From the NCBI GenBank assembly GCA_019416455.1, contig DXXG01000027.1:124001-188000 (forward strand): a DNA stretch of 64,000 nucleotides, given 5' to 3'. Shown one piece after another: positions 38,227-46,680 of the stretch. The translations under genes were made by a program, and so were the position numbers. Under the pieces are notes generated by a model. That model had not been told where the DNA came from. It saw nothing but the letters and a program-made list of their open reading frames with translations, and searched no databases. This DNA comes from Clostridiales bacterium. GTDB taxonomy: Bacteria; Bacillota; Clostridia; Oscillospirales; Acutalibacteraceae. Within the stretch, counting starts at the first letter, position 1, and every line of letters begins with the position of its first letter.

Positions 38227-39528
38227 GTGTTTCAGAAAATGATACGCCAGGTCTACGGCGCAGAAACATACAGCCTGACCGGCAAGATCGAGAACATCGT
38301 GGGCATGTCTATTGAAGCCTCCGGAGGCCACGCCGCGGTAGGAGACATCTGCCGCATCTACAACGGGGAGTCCGGCGGGCAGGTCACAGCGGAAGTGGTA
38401 GGTTTTAAAAACGACCACATCCTACTGATGCCCTATTCCGATATGAACGGTATTTCCGCGGGTAACTTCGTGCGGAATACCGGCACACAGCTGACCCTGC
38501 GGGTAGGCGAATTCCTGCGGGGAAGGATCATCAACGCGCTGGGCCAGCCCATCGACGGGAAAGGCCCCTTTGAAAGCGGTACCTCTTACTGTGTAGGAGG
38601 CAGCTATATCAACCCCTTGCAGCGGCCTCCCATCCGGGAACGGATGGAGTTCGGTATCAAAGCCATCGACGGCCTGCTGACCATCGGCAAGGGACAACGT
38701 ATCGGAATCTTCGCCGGTTCCGGTGTGGGCAAGAGTACCCTGATGGGTATGATCGCCAAAAATGTAAAAGCGGATATCAACGTGATTGCTCTTGTGGGAG
38801 AACGAGGGCGTGAGGTGTTGGAGTTCGTGGAGAAGGACCTTGGAGAAGAAGGCATGCGGCGGTCGATCCTGGTGGTGGCCACCTCAGACCAGCCGGCCAT
38901 GCTTCGGATGAAGTGTCCTTCTGTCGCCACAGGGATCGCGGAATATTTCCGTGACCAGGGGTATGACGTTCTGCTGATGATGGACTCTCTGACCCGTTTC
39001 GCCATGGCGCAGCGGGAGATAGGGTTAGCCATCGGCGAACCCCCGGTGGCCCGCGGCTACACACCTTCTATTTATGCGGAAATGCCCAAACTTCTGGAAC
39101 GGAGCGGCAACTTCGAGCGAGGCTCCATCACCGGGGTGTACACGGTCCTGGTGGAGGGCGACGATACCAACGAGCCCATCGCCGATACAGTGCGAGGCAT
39201 TTTGGACGGTCACATCGTGCTGTCCCGTGCCCTGGCCAACGCCAACCACTACCCCGCCATCGACGTGGGAGCCAGTATCTCCCGTTTGATGGTGGAGATC
39301 GTGGATGAGGAGCATAGGCGGCTTGCTTCCCGATTGCGGGATATCATGAGTGTTTACGAGAAAAACTCCGACCTGGTGTCCATCGGCGCGTACAAGGCCG
39401 GGACAAACAGGAAACTGGATTTCGCCCTGACCAAGATCGACGCTATCAACCAATTCCTGATGCAGGGTGTGAACGAAGCGTTCAGCTATGAGGAAACGCT
39501 GGACCGGATGGAAGCTATCCTGGCGTAA
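38227..39528 (+). CDS. fliI: Flagellar export ATPase FliI
   Basis: ATPase that drives unfolding and delivery of export substrates, related to F1-beta. The 433-residue protein has Walker A GIFAGSGVGKSTLMG (about 159-173), Walker B with LLMMDSLTRFAMAQREIGLA, and the EPPVARGYTPSIYAEMPKLL segment typical of FliI. GTG start at 38227, with GAAAGGAGG upstream. It sits in the standard fliH-fliI-fliJ block. Confidence 0.97.
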   Translation: MFQKMIRQVYGAETYSLTGKIENIVGMSIEASGGHAAVGDICRIYNGESGGQVTAEVVGFKNDHILLMPYSDMNGISAGNFVRNTGTQLTLRVGEFLRGRIINALGQPIDGKGPFESGTSYCVGGSYINPLQRPPIRERMEFGIKAIDGLLTIGKGQRIGIFAGSGVGKSTLMGMIAKNVKADINVIALVGERGREVLEFVEKDLGEEGMRRSILVVATSDQPAMLRMKCPSVATGIAEYFRDQGYDVLLMMDSLTRFAMAQREIGLAIGEPPVARGYTPSIYAEMPKLLERSGNFERGSITGVYTVLVEGDDTNEPIADTVRGILDGHIVLSRALANANHYPAIDVGASISRLMVEIVDEEHRRLASRLRDIMSVYEKNSDLVSIGAYKAGTNRKLDFALTKIDAINQFLMQGVNEAFSYEETLDRMEAILA

Positions 39529-39563
39529 GAAGTGGAAGAGCAAAGGACTGAGGGGGCGTTGGT

Positions 39564-40004
39564 TTGAAGAAGTTCAAATTCTCGTTGGAAATGGTGCTCC
39601 ATTACAAACAGCAGGTGCTGGAGGCCCTTCAAGGGGAGCACGCGGCGGCTTTGAGCCGGCTGCGGGAGCAGGAGCAGCTGTTGGAGCAGATGTGGAAAGA
39701 ATACCGGGCGTACAACGAAGAGTACTGTGAAAAGAAACGCGCGGGCATGACCATTTCCCAGGCGCTTACCTATCAAACCGGGTTAAGAGTGCTGGAAAGT
39801 GAGATCCAGAAAGAGACTGACCAGCTGGAACTTTTCCGGAAAGACAAGGAAAAGAAACGGGAGCGGGTGGTGGAAGCCCGGAAGGAAACAGCGTCCATCG
39901 AGAAGCTTCGGGAAAAAAAGCTGGCCATGTACCAAAAAGACTTGGCCAAAAGCGAAGAGCTTTTCATTGAGGAGTTTGTCAGCAGCCGAAATCATTCGGC
40001 TTGA
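39564..40004 (+). CDS. fliJ: Flagellar export protein FliJ
   Basis: A 146-residue, almost entirely alpha-helical, Lys/Glu-rich coiled coil; FliJ shuttles chaperones and stimulates the FliI ATPase. The N-terminal MKKFKFSLEMVLHYKQQ matches FliJ. The start is TTG at 39564 with GAGGGGGCG upstream. It lies between fliI and fliK in the usual order. Confidence 0.85.
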   Translation: MKKFKFSLEMVLHYKQQVLEALQGEHAAALSRLREQEQLLEQMWKEYRAYNEEYCEKKRAGMTISQALTYQTGLRVLESEIQKETDQLELFRKDKEKKRERVVEARKETASIEKLREKKLAMYQKDLAKSEELFIEEFVSSRNHSA

Positions 40005-40013
40005 GCATAGCAG

Positions 40014-40033
40014 CAAAAGGGGATCCCCTTTTG
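40014..40033. promoter_or_regulatory. Perfect 20-bp palindrome between fliJ and fliK
   Basis: CAAAAGGGGATCCCCTTTTG reads the same on both strands. The T run after it is interrupted (TTTTGTTCG), so at most it is a weak terminator or an RNA-processing site before the fliK ribosome-binding site. Confidence 0.5.
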
Positions 40034-40068
40034 TTCGAAAAATTTACATTGAAAGGAGGTGAGACAAG

Positions 40069-41241
40069 ATGCAACAGGTGAACAACAACAATACCATGGG
40101 AATTTTGGCCCTTTTGAGTCAGATCCAGCAAGGGACTTCCCTTCCCGTTCAGGAAAAGCCGGAAACCAGCTTCGACCAGTTGATGGAAGATCGGGTGAAC
40201 GCTTCCCGGAACGATGGAGACCAAAAGCCTCAGGCTCAGGAGAAGCCTCAGCAGGACCCCTCTACCGAGGACACCCAGGCCCCTGAAACCGCTGAGAAGC
40301 CGGAAAAGGACGATCAGGCACAGCAGACAGCCCTTACGTGGGCGGCTATGTCCATCGTGCAGACGCCGGCCGTCTTTGTGGAGAACGCTCAGCCCGTGAC
40401 GGAGGGACAGCAGGCGGCTCAGATCTTAGATCTGGGAGCGGTGCAGCAGTCCGTGACAGCGCCTGCCGTGGATACCACCGCAGGAGCCCAGACTCTCCCC
40501 TTGGTCCAGGGTCAGGCCCAGGAGGCTGCCGGGACTCAGGTCACAGACCAGACTGTTATGGCCCAGCCCCAGCAGACTACGGTCCAGCAGGGTGAGACCC
40601 AGCCGGTCCAGGCCACGGTCCAGTCCGCTGAAAGCCAGTCCCAGTCCCAGCTGGAAAACCAGCCTCAGACCGGAAAGGACAGCGCTTCCGCCGATGTGAC
40701 GGTGGAGGTCAGCGAAGGAGCCGCCCAGGCTTCCCAGCCGGTTTTCTCCCAGGTGGATTCCATCCCGGTGAAGGTCAGCGACGTGCCGGCCGAAGAGAGC
40801 TCCGGTGAAACGCCCAGTGTGGAGACCCAGGTTTTCCACGGCGTGGAGGACGCGGTGAAGCAGGGTGACAGCAAGGTGACCTTACAGCTTACCCCGGAGA
40901 ATTTGGGCAGCGTGACCGTAGAGCTGACCCGAGGCACGGACGGCGCCCTGCACGTGGTGCTGACCGCGGAGCGCATGCAGACCCAGAATCTGCTGGAGAA
41001 GCACATGGCCGGGCTGCAAAGCATGTTGGCCAACAACAGCCAGGAGCCGGTGGAGATCCAGGTGCAGCGGCAGCAGGAATCCCAAGCCTATGACAGCCAC
41101 AACTATGATGGCAGCAGCGGCAACGGGAAGGAAGGCTACCAGCAGCAGGACCAGAACCAGCAGCGGCAGCGGCAGCAGGGGAGCGATTTCCTGCAGCAGC
41201 TCCGATTGGGATTGATCCCCATGGACGCAACGATTGTATAA
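40069..41241 (+). CDS. fliK: Flagellar hook-length control protein FliK
   Basis: A 390-residue secreted ruler protein that ends hook growth and switches export specificity. The N-terminal about 260 residues are low complexity, rich in Gln, Glu, Pro and Ala (the ruler part). The C-terminal conserved domain (Flg_hook) is clear as KVTLQLTPENLGSVTVELTR followed by LHVVLTAERMQTQNLLEKHM and VEIQVQRQQESQ. GAAAGGAGG precedes the ATG. Long low-complexity ruler regions are normal in FliK. Confidence 0.88.
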   Translation: MQQVNNNNTMGILALLSQIQQGTSLPVQEKPETSFDQLMEDRVNASRNDGDQKPQAQEKPQQDPSTEDTQAPETAEKPEKDDQAQQTALTWAAMSIVQTPAVFVENAQPVTEGQQAAQILDLGAVQQSVTAPAVDTTAGAQTLPLVQGQAQEAAGTQVTDQTVMAQPQQTTVQQGETQPVQATVQSAESQSQSQLENQPQTGKDSASADVTVEVSEGAAQASQPVFSQVDSIPVKVSDVPAEESSGETPSVETQVFHGVEDAVKQGDSKVTLQLTPENLGSVTVELTRGTDGALHVVLTAERMQTQNLLEKHMAGLQSMLANNSQEPVEIQVQRQQESQAYDSHNYDGSSGNGKEGYQQQDQNQQRQRQQGSDFLQQLRLGLIPMDATIV

Positions 41242-41257
41242 GAAAGGAAATGTGCAA

Positions 41258-41788
41258 ATGAGCGACTATATGGCTGATATCAGCTCTTATATGGCATTGG
41301 GCACCGCGTCTCAGACCAGCGGTACCAGAGCGGCCAACGGTTCTACCAAGAGCAGTGACGGTTCGCTTGACATGAACGATTTCCTCTCGTTGATCGTCGC
41401 CCAGTTCACGAATCAGACCATCGACAACACCGCGGATACCAGTGACATGCTCAACCAGATGGTGCAGATGTCCACGATCCAGGCCATCACCAACATCACC
41501 GATGCTACCGTCATGATGTATGCCGGATCTTTGGTGGGCAAAGAAGTCACCGTTGGACAGATCAACAGTGAAGGCAAGCTGGAAGAGATCGTGGGAACGG
41601 TAACCGGTACAGGCGTGTCCGGTGGTCAGCAGGTGATTTTTGTGGATGGCAAAGCGTACTATCTCAACGAGATCATGGCCGTGGGCCGTCTGCCTGAAAT
41701 CGAAGAGCCCGGTGAGGGCGGCGACGGTGAAGGCGGAGATGGTGGAGATGGCGGCGACGGCGAAACCACACCACCCGTGGAAAGCTAA
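41258..41788 (+). CDS. flgD: Hook assembly scaffold protein FlgD
   Basis: FlgD caps the growing hook. The 176-residue protein has the conserved N-terminal DMNDFLSLIVAQFTNQ and DTSDMLNQMVQMSTIQAITN motif, followed by a variable region and a Gly/Asp-rich acidic tail (GEGGDGEGGDGGDGGDG). The ATG at 41258 is preferred over an in-frame TTG at 41234 because AAAGGA precedes it and the protein starts MSDYMADISSY. The fliK stop is at 41241, so there is no overlap. Confidence 0.92.
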   Translation: MSDYMADISSYMALGTASQTSGTRAANGSTKSSDGSLDMNDFLSLIVAQFTNQTIDNTADTSDMLNQMVQMSTIQAITNITDATVMMYAGSLVGKEVTVGQINSEGKLEEIVGTVTGTGVSGGQQVIFVDGKAYYLNEIMAVGRLPEIEEPGEGGDGEGGDGGDGGDGETTPPVES

Positions 41789-41800
41789 AGGTGACGTGAC

Positions 41801-42211
41801 ATGATGGACCGAATTTCCCTGCAAATAGGCCAGGCGGCGCTGAATACGGAAAGCCGTCAGGTCAAGCAGCAGTCCCAGCAGACCCAGGGCGCCAGTTTCG
41901 GTCAGGTCCTGCAACAGGCCATGACCCAGCAGCCCCAAGGCACTGCCAGCCAGGGCGTAGCGTTTTCCAAACACGCTATTTCCCGGGTGGAGGAACGTGG
42001 CATTGAAGTCACTCCCGCTTTGATGGAGCAGCTGGCGGACAGCGTGGAACGGGCCCAAGCGAAAGGCGCGACCAATATCTTGGCTATGGACAGCACCCGA
42101 GCGTTCATCATCAATGTGCCCAACGCAAGAGTGATCACTGCCATCACCCAAGACGAGATGAAAGAGAACATATTCACAAACATTGACGGAGCCGTTTTTC
42201 TTCAAAAGTAA
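41801..42211 (+). CDS. TIGR02530-type flagellar operon protein
   Basis: A 136-residue protein of unknown function that occurs between flgD and flgE in Firmicutes flagellar operons. The family signature is in the C-terminal half: KHAISRVEERGIEVTPALME, then RAQAKGATNILAMDSTRAF and IINVPNARVITAITQDEM. The Gln-rich N-terminus (KQQSQQTQGASFGQVLQQAM) is not conserved. In B. subtilis relatives a role in hook assembly has been suggested, but the biochemistry is unknown. Confidence 0.88.
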   Translation: MMDRISLQIGQAALNTESRQVKQQSQQTQGASFGQVLQQAMTQQPQGTASQGVAFSKHAISRVEERGIEVTPALMEQLADSVERAQAKGATNILAMDSTRAFIINVPNARVITAITQDEMKENIFTNIDGAVFLQK

Positions 42212-42301
42212 GCAGGCAGGACCTTTTCAGGATGCCTTGGGACTTGGCCCGATTGGCCCGGTCCCCAACGGTTTCGAGCTTGAAAGGAGCAATAAGACAG
42301 T

Positions 42302-43501
42302 ATGACAGGAGCAATGAGTTCGGCAATCGCCGGTTTGAAAGCCCACATGGACAAACTGAACGTAATCGGCAACAACATTGCCAACGTGAACACTTGGGGC
42401 TTTAAACCCAGCCGTGTATCTTTCCAGGATTCTCTGTACACCACCTCTACCGCCGGTTCCAACGGTACTGCAACCGTAGGCGGCCGTAACCCCTCTCAGA
42501 TCGGTTACGGCACCAGCATCGGTTCCATCGATCTGGATATGAGCAGCGGCCAGTATACCGTGACCGGCCGGGCTCTGGACACTACAATTCAGGGCGACGG
42601 ATTTTTCCTTGTGGGCGATAAGACCACCGGCGGCTACATTGACCCTAATGATCCCGAGAGCATGAAGTCCCTGACGTTGACCCGTGTGGGCGATTTCGGC
42701 TTTGACCCCAACGGTTATCTGGTGGACGGCCGGGGCAATGTGGTGTACGGTTTTATGAGTGTGCAGACTCCGCAGCTGGACGAGAACGGGGATCCGGTGA
42801 CAGATGAGGAGGGCAATCCCGTTTACACCACCCGTGTCTGCGACCAGCTGGTGCCCATTCGGTATCCCGGTATCGACGACAATGGCAACATCAAGTGGCC
42901 CACCTTTGATGCTGATGGCAGACTGCAGGACGCTCAGAAGGTAGACGCAGATGGAAATCCCACTGGAGAGACTTACGCCAAAGCCCCCATCGACGGTGTG
43001 TCCATCGACCCGGAGACCGGCGCTGTGATAGCAACCATTGCAGGCTCCGATCAGCCTGTCACCATCGGCTATCTGGCCATCGGCAAAGTGACCAATCCCA
43101 ACGGCGTTACCCACACCAACGGTTACTATTACAAGGCCCAGGGAGGTGCCGGTGATCTGACCATCACCTCCATTGGCAACTCTGTGGCGGACGCAGGTGT
43201 ACACTATGTGAATGGCAGCATCTTGACAGAGCCCGATCCCACCACTGGGGAAAGGCCCAACCTGACCCCTGCTGATGTGGATGAGGATGCGGGCGGAACA
43301 ATCACCGCTCCTCCCACGGAAATGCAGGTACAGGATGCCGGCGGCACCGCTCTGTACACCGGCGGTCTGGAAGGCTCCAAGACCGATCTGGCCACTGAAA
43401 TTTCTGAAATGATCACCACTCAGCGCGGCTATCAGGCCAACACCCGTATCATCACGGTGACGGATACCATGCTGGAAGAGCTGGTGAATATGAAGCGGTA
43501 A
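42302..43501 (+). CDS. flgE: Flagellar hook protein FlgE
   Basis: Subunit of the hook. The 399-residue protein begins MTGAMSSAIAGLKAHMDKL with the rod/hook NNIANVNTWGFKPSRVSFQD motif, then GTSIGSIDLDMSSGQYTVTG. The C-terminus is EISEMITTQRGYQANTRIIT, the signature of hook and rod proteins. An insertion of roughly 150 residues in the middle (starting about 120) contains the variable D1-D2 domain. It is followed by a strong stem-loop before flbD. Confidence 0.95.
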   Translation: MTGAMSSAIAGLKAHMDKLNVIGNNIANVNTWGFKPSRVSFQDSLYTTSTAGSNGTATVGGRNPSQIGYGTSIGSIDLDMSSGQYTVTGRALDTTIQGDGFFLVGDKTTGGYIDPNDPESMKSLTLTRVGDFGFDPNGYLVDGRGNVVYGFMSVQTPQLDENGDPVTDEEGNPVYTTRVCDQLVPIRYPGIDDNGNIKWPTFDADGRLQDAQKVDADGNPTGETYAKAPIDGVSIDPETGAVIATIAGSDQPVTIGYLAIGKVTNPNGVTHTNGYYYKAQGGAGDLTITSIGNSVADAGVHYVNGSILTEPDPTTGERPNLTPADVDEDAGGTITAPPTEMQVQDAGGTALYTGGLEGSKTDLATEISEMITTQRGYQANTRIITVTDTMLEELVNMKR

Positions 43502-43508
43502 TTTACGG

Positions 43509-43564
43509 ATATTCAGGGAACGCTGAGGGCTGGGGGGAGGCCCCGCCCCAGCGGGCCTGAATAT
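43509..43564 (+). promoter_or_regulatory. Large intercistronic stem-loop after flgE
   Basis: ATATTCAGG (43509-43517) pairs with CCTGAATAT (43556-43564), and within it GCTGGGG (43529-43535) pairs with CCCCAGC (43546-43552). There is no T run, so it is probably an mRNA-stabilising or processing element that keeps the abundant hook message high relative to the downstream motor genes. Confidence 0.65.
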
Positions 43565-43586
43565 AAAACGGAAGGCGGGTTGCGAC

Positions 43587-43802
43587 ATGATTGTTTTAAC
43601 CAAAAGAAACGGTGAATCGTTTTTAGTCAACCACCTGCAAATCGAAAGTATCGAGATGATCCCGGAATGCAAAGTGGTCATGATGAACCACGATTATTTC
43701 CTGGTCATGGAAAAGGCGGACGAGATCATCGAGAAGATCGCGCAGTATAACGCGAAAGTTATGGATATCCACCGGGAAATCACCATTGTGGACCGGCGAT
43801 AA
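43587..43802 (+). CDS. swrD: FlbD/SwrD-family flagellar protein
   Basis: A 71-residue FlbD-family protein (B. subtilis SwrD/YlzI is needed for full flagellar torque). It is built around MIVLTKRNGESFLVNHLQIE and ESIEMIPECKVVMMNHDYFLV, then EKADEIIEKIAQYNAKVM. It lies between flgE and motA as in many Firmicutes, and may support stator function. Confidence 0.9.
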   Translation: MIVLTKRNGESFLVNHLQIESIEMIPECKVVMMNHDYFLVMEKADEIIEKIAQYNAKVMDIHREITIVDRR

Positions 43803-43858
43803 AAAGAGGAGACTTAAAATTAGGGCATTGCCATTGCCTTCGTAGGGAGTGCGGGATC

Positions 43859-44704
43859 ATGAATTTAACCTATATCATTGGCTTAGTTGTAGCGATCTTT
43901 TTTATGCTGTTCGGCATGATGACCAAGACAGAAAATATGGCCATCGTTTTTACCCCGAATCAGATCGGAAACTTCTATGATTTTTCCAGCGTGCTGATCG
44001 TTTTGGGATGTACCATCGCGGTGGTGGTGGCCAGTTTTCCATCCAAAATGCTCCGGGAAGTGCCGAAGCACTTCAAGATCATGTTCAACACAAAGCGGTT
44101 CAATCCAATGTATTACATCGATCAGCTGGTAGAGCTGGCTCAGATCGCCCGAAAGAACGGTTTGCTCTCTTTGGAAGAGAAGGCCAATGAACAGGAAGAT
44201 CCCTTTTTCCGGCAGGCAATTATGTTGATTGTGGACGCGAACGACCCGGACAAGGTGAGAGGAATTCTGGAGAATGACATTGAGTGCATGTCGGCTCGGC
44301 ACGATGACGTGGCCTCCATGTACGACAGAGCTTCCTCCGTGGCGCCTGCGTTTGGTATGCTGGGCACCTTGGTGGGATTGATCAACATGCTGCGCAACAT
44401 GAACCTGGACGGCGGAGGAGCCAGTTCCTTGGGCGCGGACATGGGTACCGCTCTGATCACCACCTTGTACGGTGTCGTTTTGGCCCACATGATTTTTACG
44501 CCCATTGCCAGCAATTTGCGGACACGGGATGAAGAGGAAGTCCTGTGTAAGATGATTATCGTAGAAGGAATCATGTCCATTCAATCGGGTGAAAACCCCA
44601 AGTTTTTGCGGGAAAAGTTGTTGACGTTTATGAACCAGAAGCAGCGCGATGAGGGGGAAGGTACCCCTAAGAAGAGAGGGCGCGGATCGAAAAAGGAAAA
44701 GTAA
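43859..44704 (+). CDS. motA: Flagellar stator protein MotA
   Basis: Stator membrane protein that conducts ions with MotB. The 281-residue protein has four TM helices (first LTYIIGLVVAIFFMLFGMMT, then a pair near 45-65, and a pair near 155-215) and the large cytoplasmic loop with the charged MFNTKRFNPMYYIDQLVELA region that meets FliG. PAFGMLGTLVGLINML is the family TM3 motif. The C-terminal tail is very basic (RGRGSKKEK). Proton or sodium use cannot be read with confidence. Confidence 0.95.
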   Translation: MNLTYIIGLVVAIFFMLFGMMTKTENMAIVFTPNQIGNFYDFSSVLIVLGCTIAVVVASFPSKMLREVPKHFKIMFNTKRFNPMYYIDQLVELAQIARKNGLLSLEEKANEQEDPFFRQAIMLIVDANDPDKVRGILENDIECMSARHDDVASMYDRASSVAPAFGMLGTLVGLINMLRNMNLDGGGASSLGADMGTALITTLYGVVLAHMIFTPIASNLRTRDEEEVLCKMIIVEGIMSIQSGENPKFLREKLLTFMNQKQRDEGEGTPKKRGRGSKKEK

Positions 44705-44740
44705 GGGAGCGTAAAACGCGCCTCAAGGAGTTGAGTCACG

Positions 44741-45610
44741 ATGCGAAAAAAGAAGAATTCAGGCGGCGGCGCCAGCTGGATGGATACATATGGCGACATG
44801 GTAACGCTGCTGCTGTGCTTTTTCGTGCTGCTGTATTCCATGTCCACCATCAGTGAGGAAAACTGGAAAGCGCTGGTGATGAGTTTTAACCCGGACGCTT
44901 TAAGGACCATTACGGAGACCACAGGAAACGACGGCCCCAACGCGGACCCCAATACAGATGACGGTTCGGGCATGGGAGTGGCGCCTGCGGATCCCGACCA
45001 GGACATGGAGAACTTGTATGAAGAGCTCGTGACATATGTGGAGAGCATTGGGATGCAGAGCAACATCTCGGTGACAAAAGGAGAAGGAAAAGTCTTTGTC
45101 ACCTTCAATCAATCGGTGTTTTTCGATGGAGATGATTGGACCCTGCGGGAAGAGAGCAAACCCATTTTGGAAAATGTGGGCGCTATGCTGTCCCACGCGG
45201 CGGATTCCATCGACGAGGTGCGTGTGATGGGTCACACGGCCCAGGCCGATCCCAATAAGCCCAACACTGTTTTTGTGGACCGGGTGCTGTCGGCCCAGCG
45301 AGCGGCCAACGCTTTGGCGTATATCCAGGAACATTGCACACTGGACCCCGCCAGAATGATCAGCGAGGGATACGGTCAGTGGAGACCGGTGGCCAGCAAC
45401 GACACGGAAGAGGGCCGGGCCAAGAACCGGCGTGTAGAAGTGATTATCAGCAGCCGTGATCTAGGGGACGGCAACCTGCAGGACAGCGTGCAGGAATATT
45501 ATACGGAAAAAGGTGAAACGAACCCCGCGGAGGAAGAAAGCGCCGGTGGGGGAGTCTCCAGGGTGACGGAAGAAACCCAGGCGGAACAACCGCAGTCGGA
45601 GGCGCCGTGA
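44741..45610 (+). CDS. motB: Flagellar stator protein MotB
   Basis: The 289-residue protein has one N-terminal TM (TLLLCFFVLLYSMS, about 22-36) with the ion-carrying Asp at D19 in MDTYGDMVTLLLCF, a plug/linker, and a C-terminal OmpA-like peptidoglycan-binding domain (FDGDDWTLREESKPILENVG, RVLSAQRAANALAYI, GYGQWRPVASNDTEEGRAKN, RRVEVIIS) that anchors the stator to the wall. The last 45 residues are Glu-rich and unique. motA is immediately upstream. fliL, which often follows, is absent. Confidence 0.95.
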   Translation: MRKKKNSGGGASWMDTYGDMVTLLLCFFVLLYSMSTISEENWKALVMSFNPDALRTITETTGNDGPNADPNTDDGSGMGVAPADPDQDMENLYEELVTYVESIGMQSNISVTKGEGKVFVTFNQSVFFDGDDWTLREESKPILENVGAMLSHAADSIDEVRVMGHTAQADPNKPNTVFVDRVLSAQRAANALAYIQEHCTLDPARMISEGYGQWRPVASNDTEEGRAKNRRVEVIISSRDLGDGNLQDSVQEYYTEKGETNPAEEESAGGGVSRVTEETQAEQPQSEAP

Positions 45611-45667
45611 CACATGATTTTAATTTGGAATATAAATTTGCGGTAAGGGTAGGTGAGATGAGCTCTT

Positions 45668-46675
45668 ATGTCAGAAGTACTTTCACAAAGCCAGATTGAC
45701 GCGCTGTTAAACGCGGTGCGCAGTGGTGAAAAGAATCTGGATCAATCGCCGGAAGAAGCGAATAAAAAGTCTTACCGCAAGTATGACTTTAAGAGTCCCC
45801 GGAAATTCACGAAAGACCGCATCAAGATGCTCAGCGGTATTTTTGAGAATTACACCCGGGTGATCAATTCCCGAATGAACACCCTATTCCACACCACCTG
45901 CGATGTGATGGTGGAAAGCGTGGAGGAGCAGAGGTATTACGAATTTTCCAATGCCTTGACCGATGGTGACGTATTGGCGTTGATAAACGCTCAAGTGAAG
46001 GAGAAAACGGAGGAAGCTCCCGCGCTGCTTCACCTGTCCACGTCGCTGGGTCTATGTATGATGGACCGCATGATGGGCGGTGAAGGCAATATGGACTCGG
46101 TGCCCACTGGGGATTATACGTATACGGATCTGGAACTGAAGCTGTATGAGAGCATTGTGTCGGATCTGGTCTCAGTAATGGGAGTGAGCTGGGAAAACTA
46201 CATTGCCATTGATTTCCAGTACAGCCGAACGGAAGTGAATCCCACACTGGTGCAGCTCATCGGGCTGGACGAGATCGTGGTGATCGTGGACATGAAAGTC
46301 CAGATGGGCGACAGCTCCGGCCGGCTGAGCGTCGTGCTGCCAGGCATGATGCTGACCAATATATTTGGAGAGATCAACCGGGATAACCCGGTGCGGAAGA
46401 TCTCCGATGACGATAATTCGGAAGAGATCTTTAACCAGCTGCGTGATTCCAGTTTGGACATTGTGGCGGAGCTGGGCAGCGCGCAAATGACGCTGAGCGA
46501 CATCTTCCACTTGAACGTGGGAGATGTGATCGACCTGGGACAGCCGAAAGATAGCCCCATATTCTTGGAAATTGGCGGGTATAACTGGTTTACTGGGCGC
46601 ATGGGAACATACAAAAAAAATATGGCTGTTAAGATAGATGAGGTTTGCTATCAGGCCGAGAGAAGGAGTGAGTAG
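45668..46675 (+). CDS. fliM: Flagellar motor switch protein FliM
   Basis: C-ring protein that binds phosphorylated CheY. The 335-residue product begins MSEVLSQSQIDALLNAVRSG, the N-terminal CheY-binding peptide (VLSQxxIxxLL), then the CheC-like middle domain and a C-terminal FliN-like part (SDLVSVMGVSWENYIAIDFQ and DIFHLNVGDVIDLG). The TTG-rich neighbourhood is not seen here; ATG is at 45668. It is the comparison standard for the three related peptides in FliY. Confidence 0.96.
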   Translation: MSEVLSQSQIDALLNAVRSGEKNLDQSPEEANKKSYRKYDFKSPRKFTKDRIKMLSGIFENYTRVINSRMNTLFHTTCDVMVESVEEQRYYEFSNALTDGDVLALINAQVKEKTEEAPALLHLSTSLGLCMMDRMMGGEGNMDSVPTGDYTYTDLELKLYESIVSDLVSVMGVSWENYIAIDFQYSRTEVNPTLVQLIGLDEIVVIVDMKVQMGDSSGRLSVVLPGMMLTNIFGEINRDNPVRKISDDDNSEEIFNQLRDSSLDIVAELGSAQMTLSDIFHLNVGDVIDLGQPKDSPIFLEIGGYNWFTGRMGTYKKNMAVKIDEVCYQAERRSE

Positions 46676-46680
46676 ACAGG

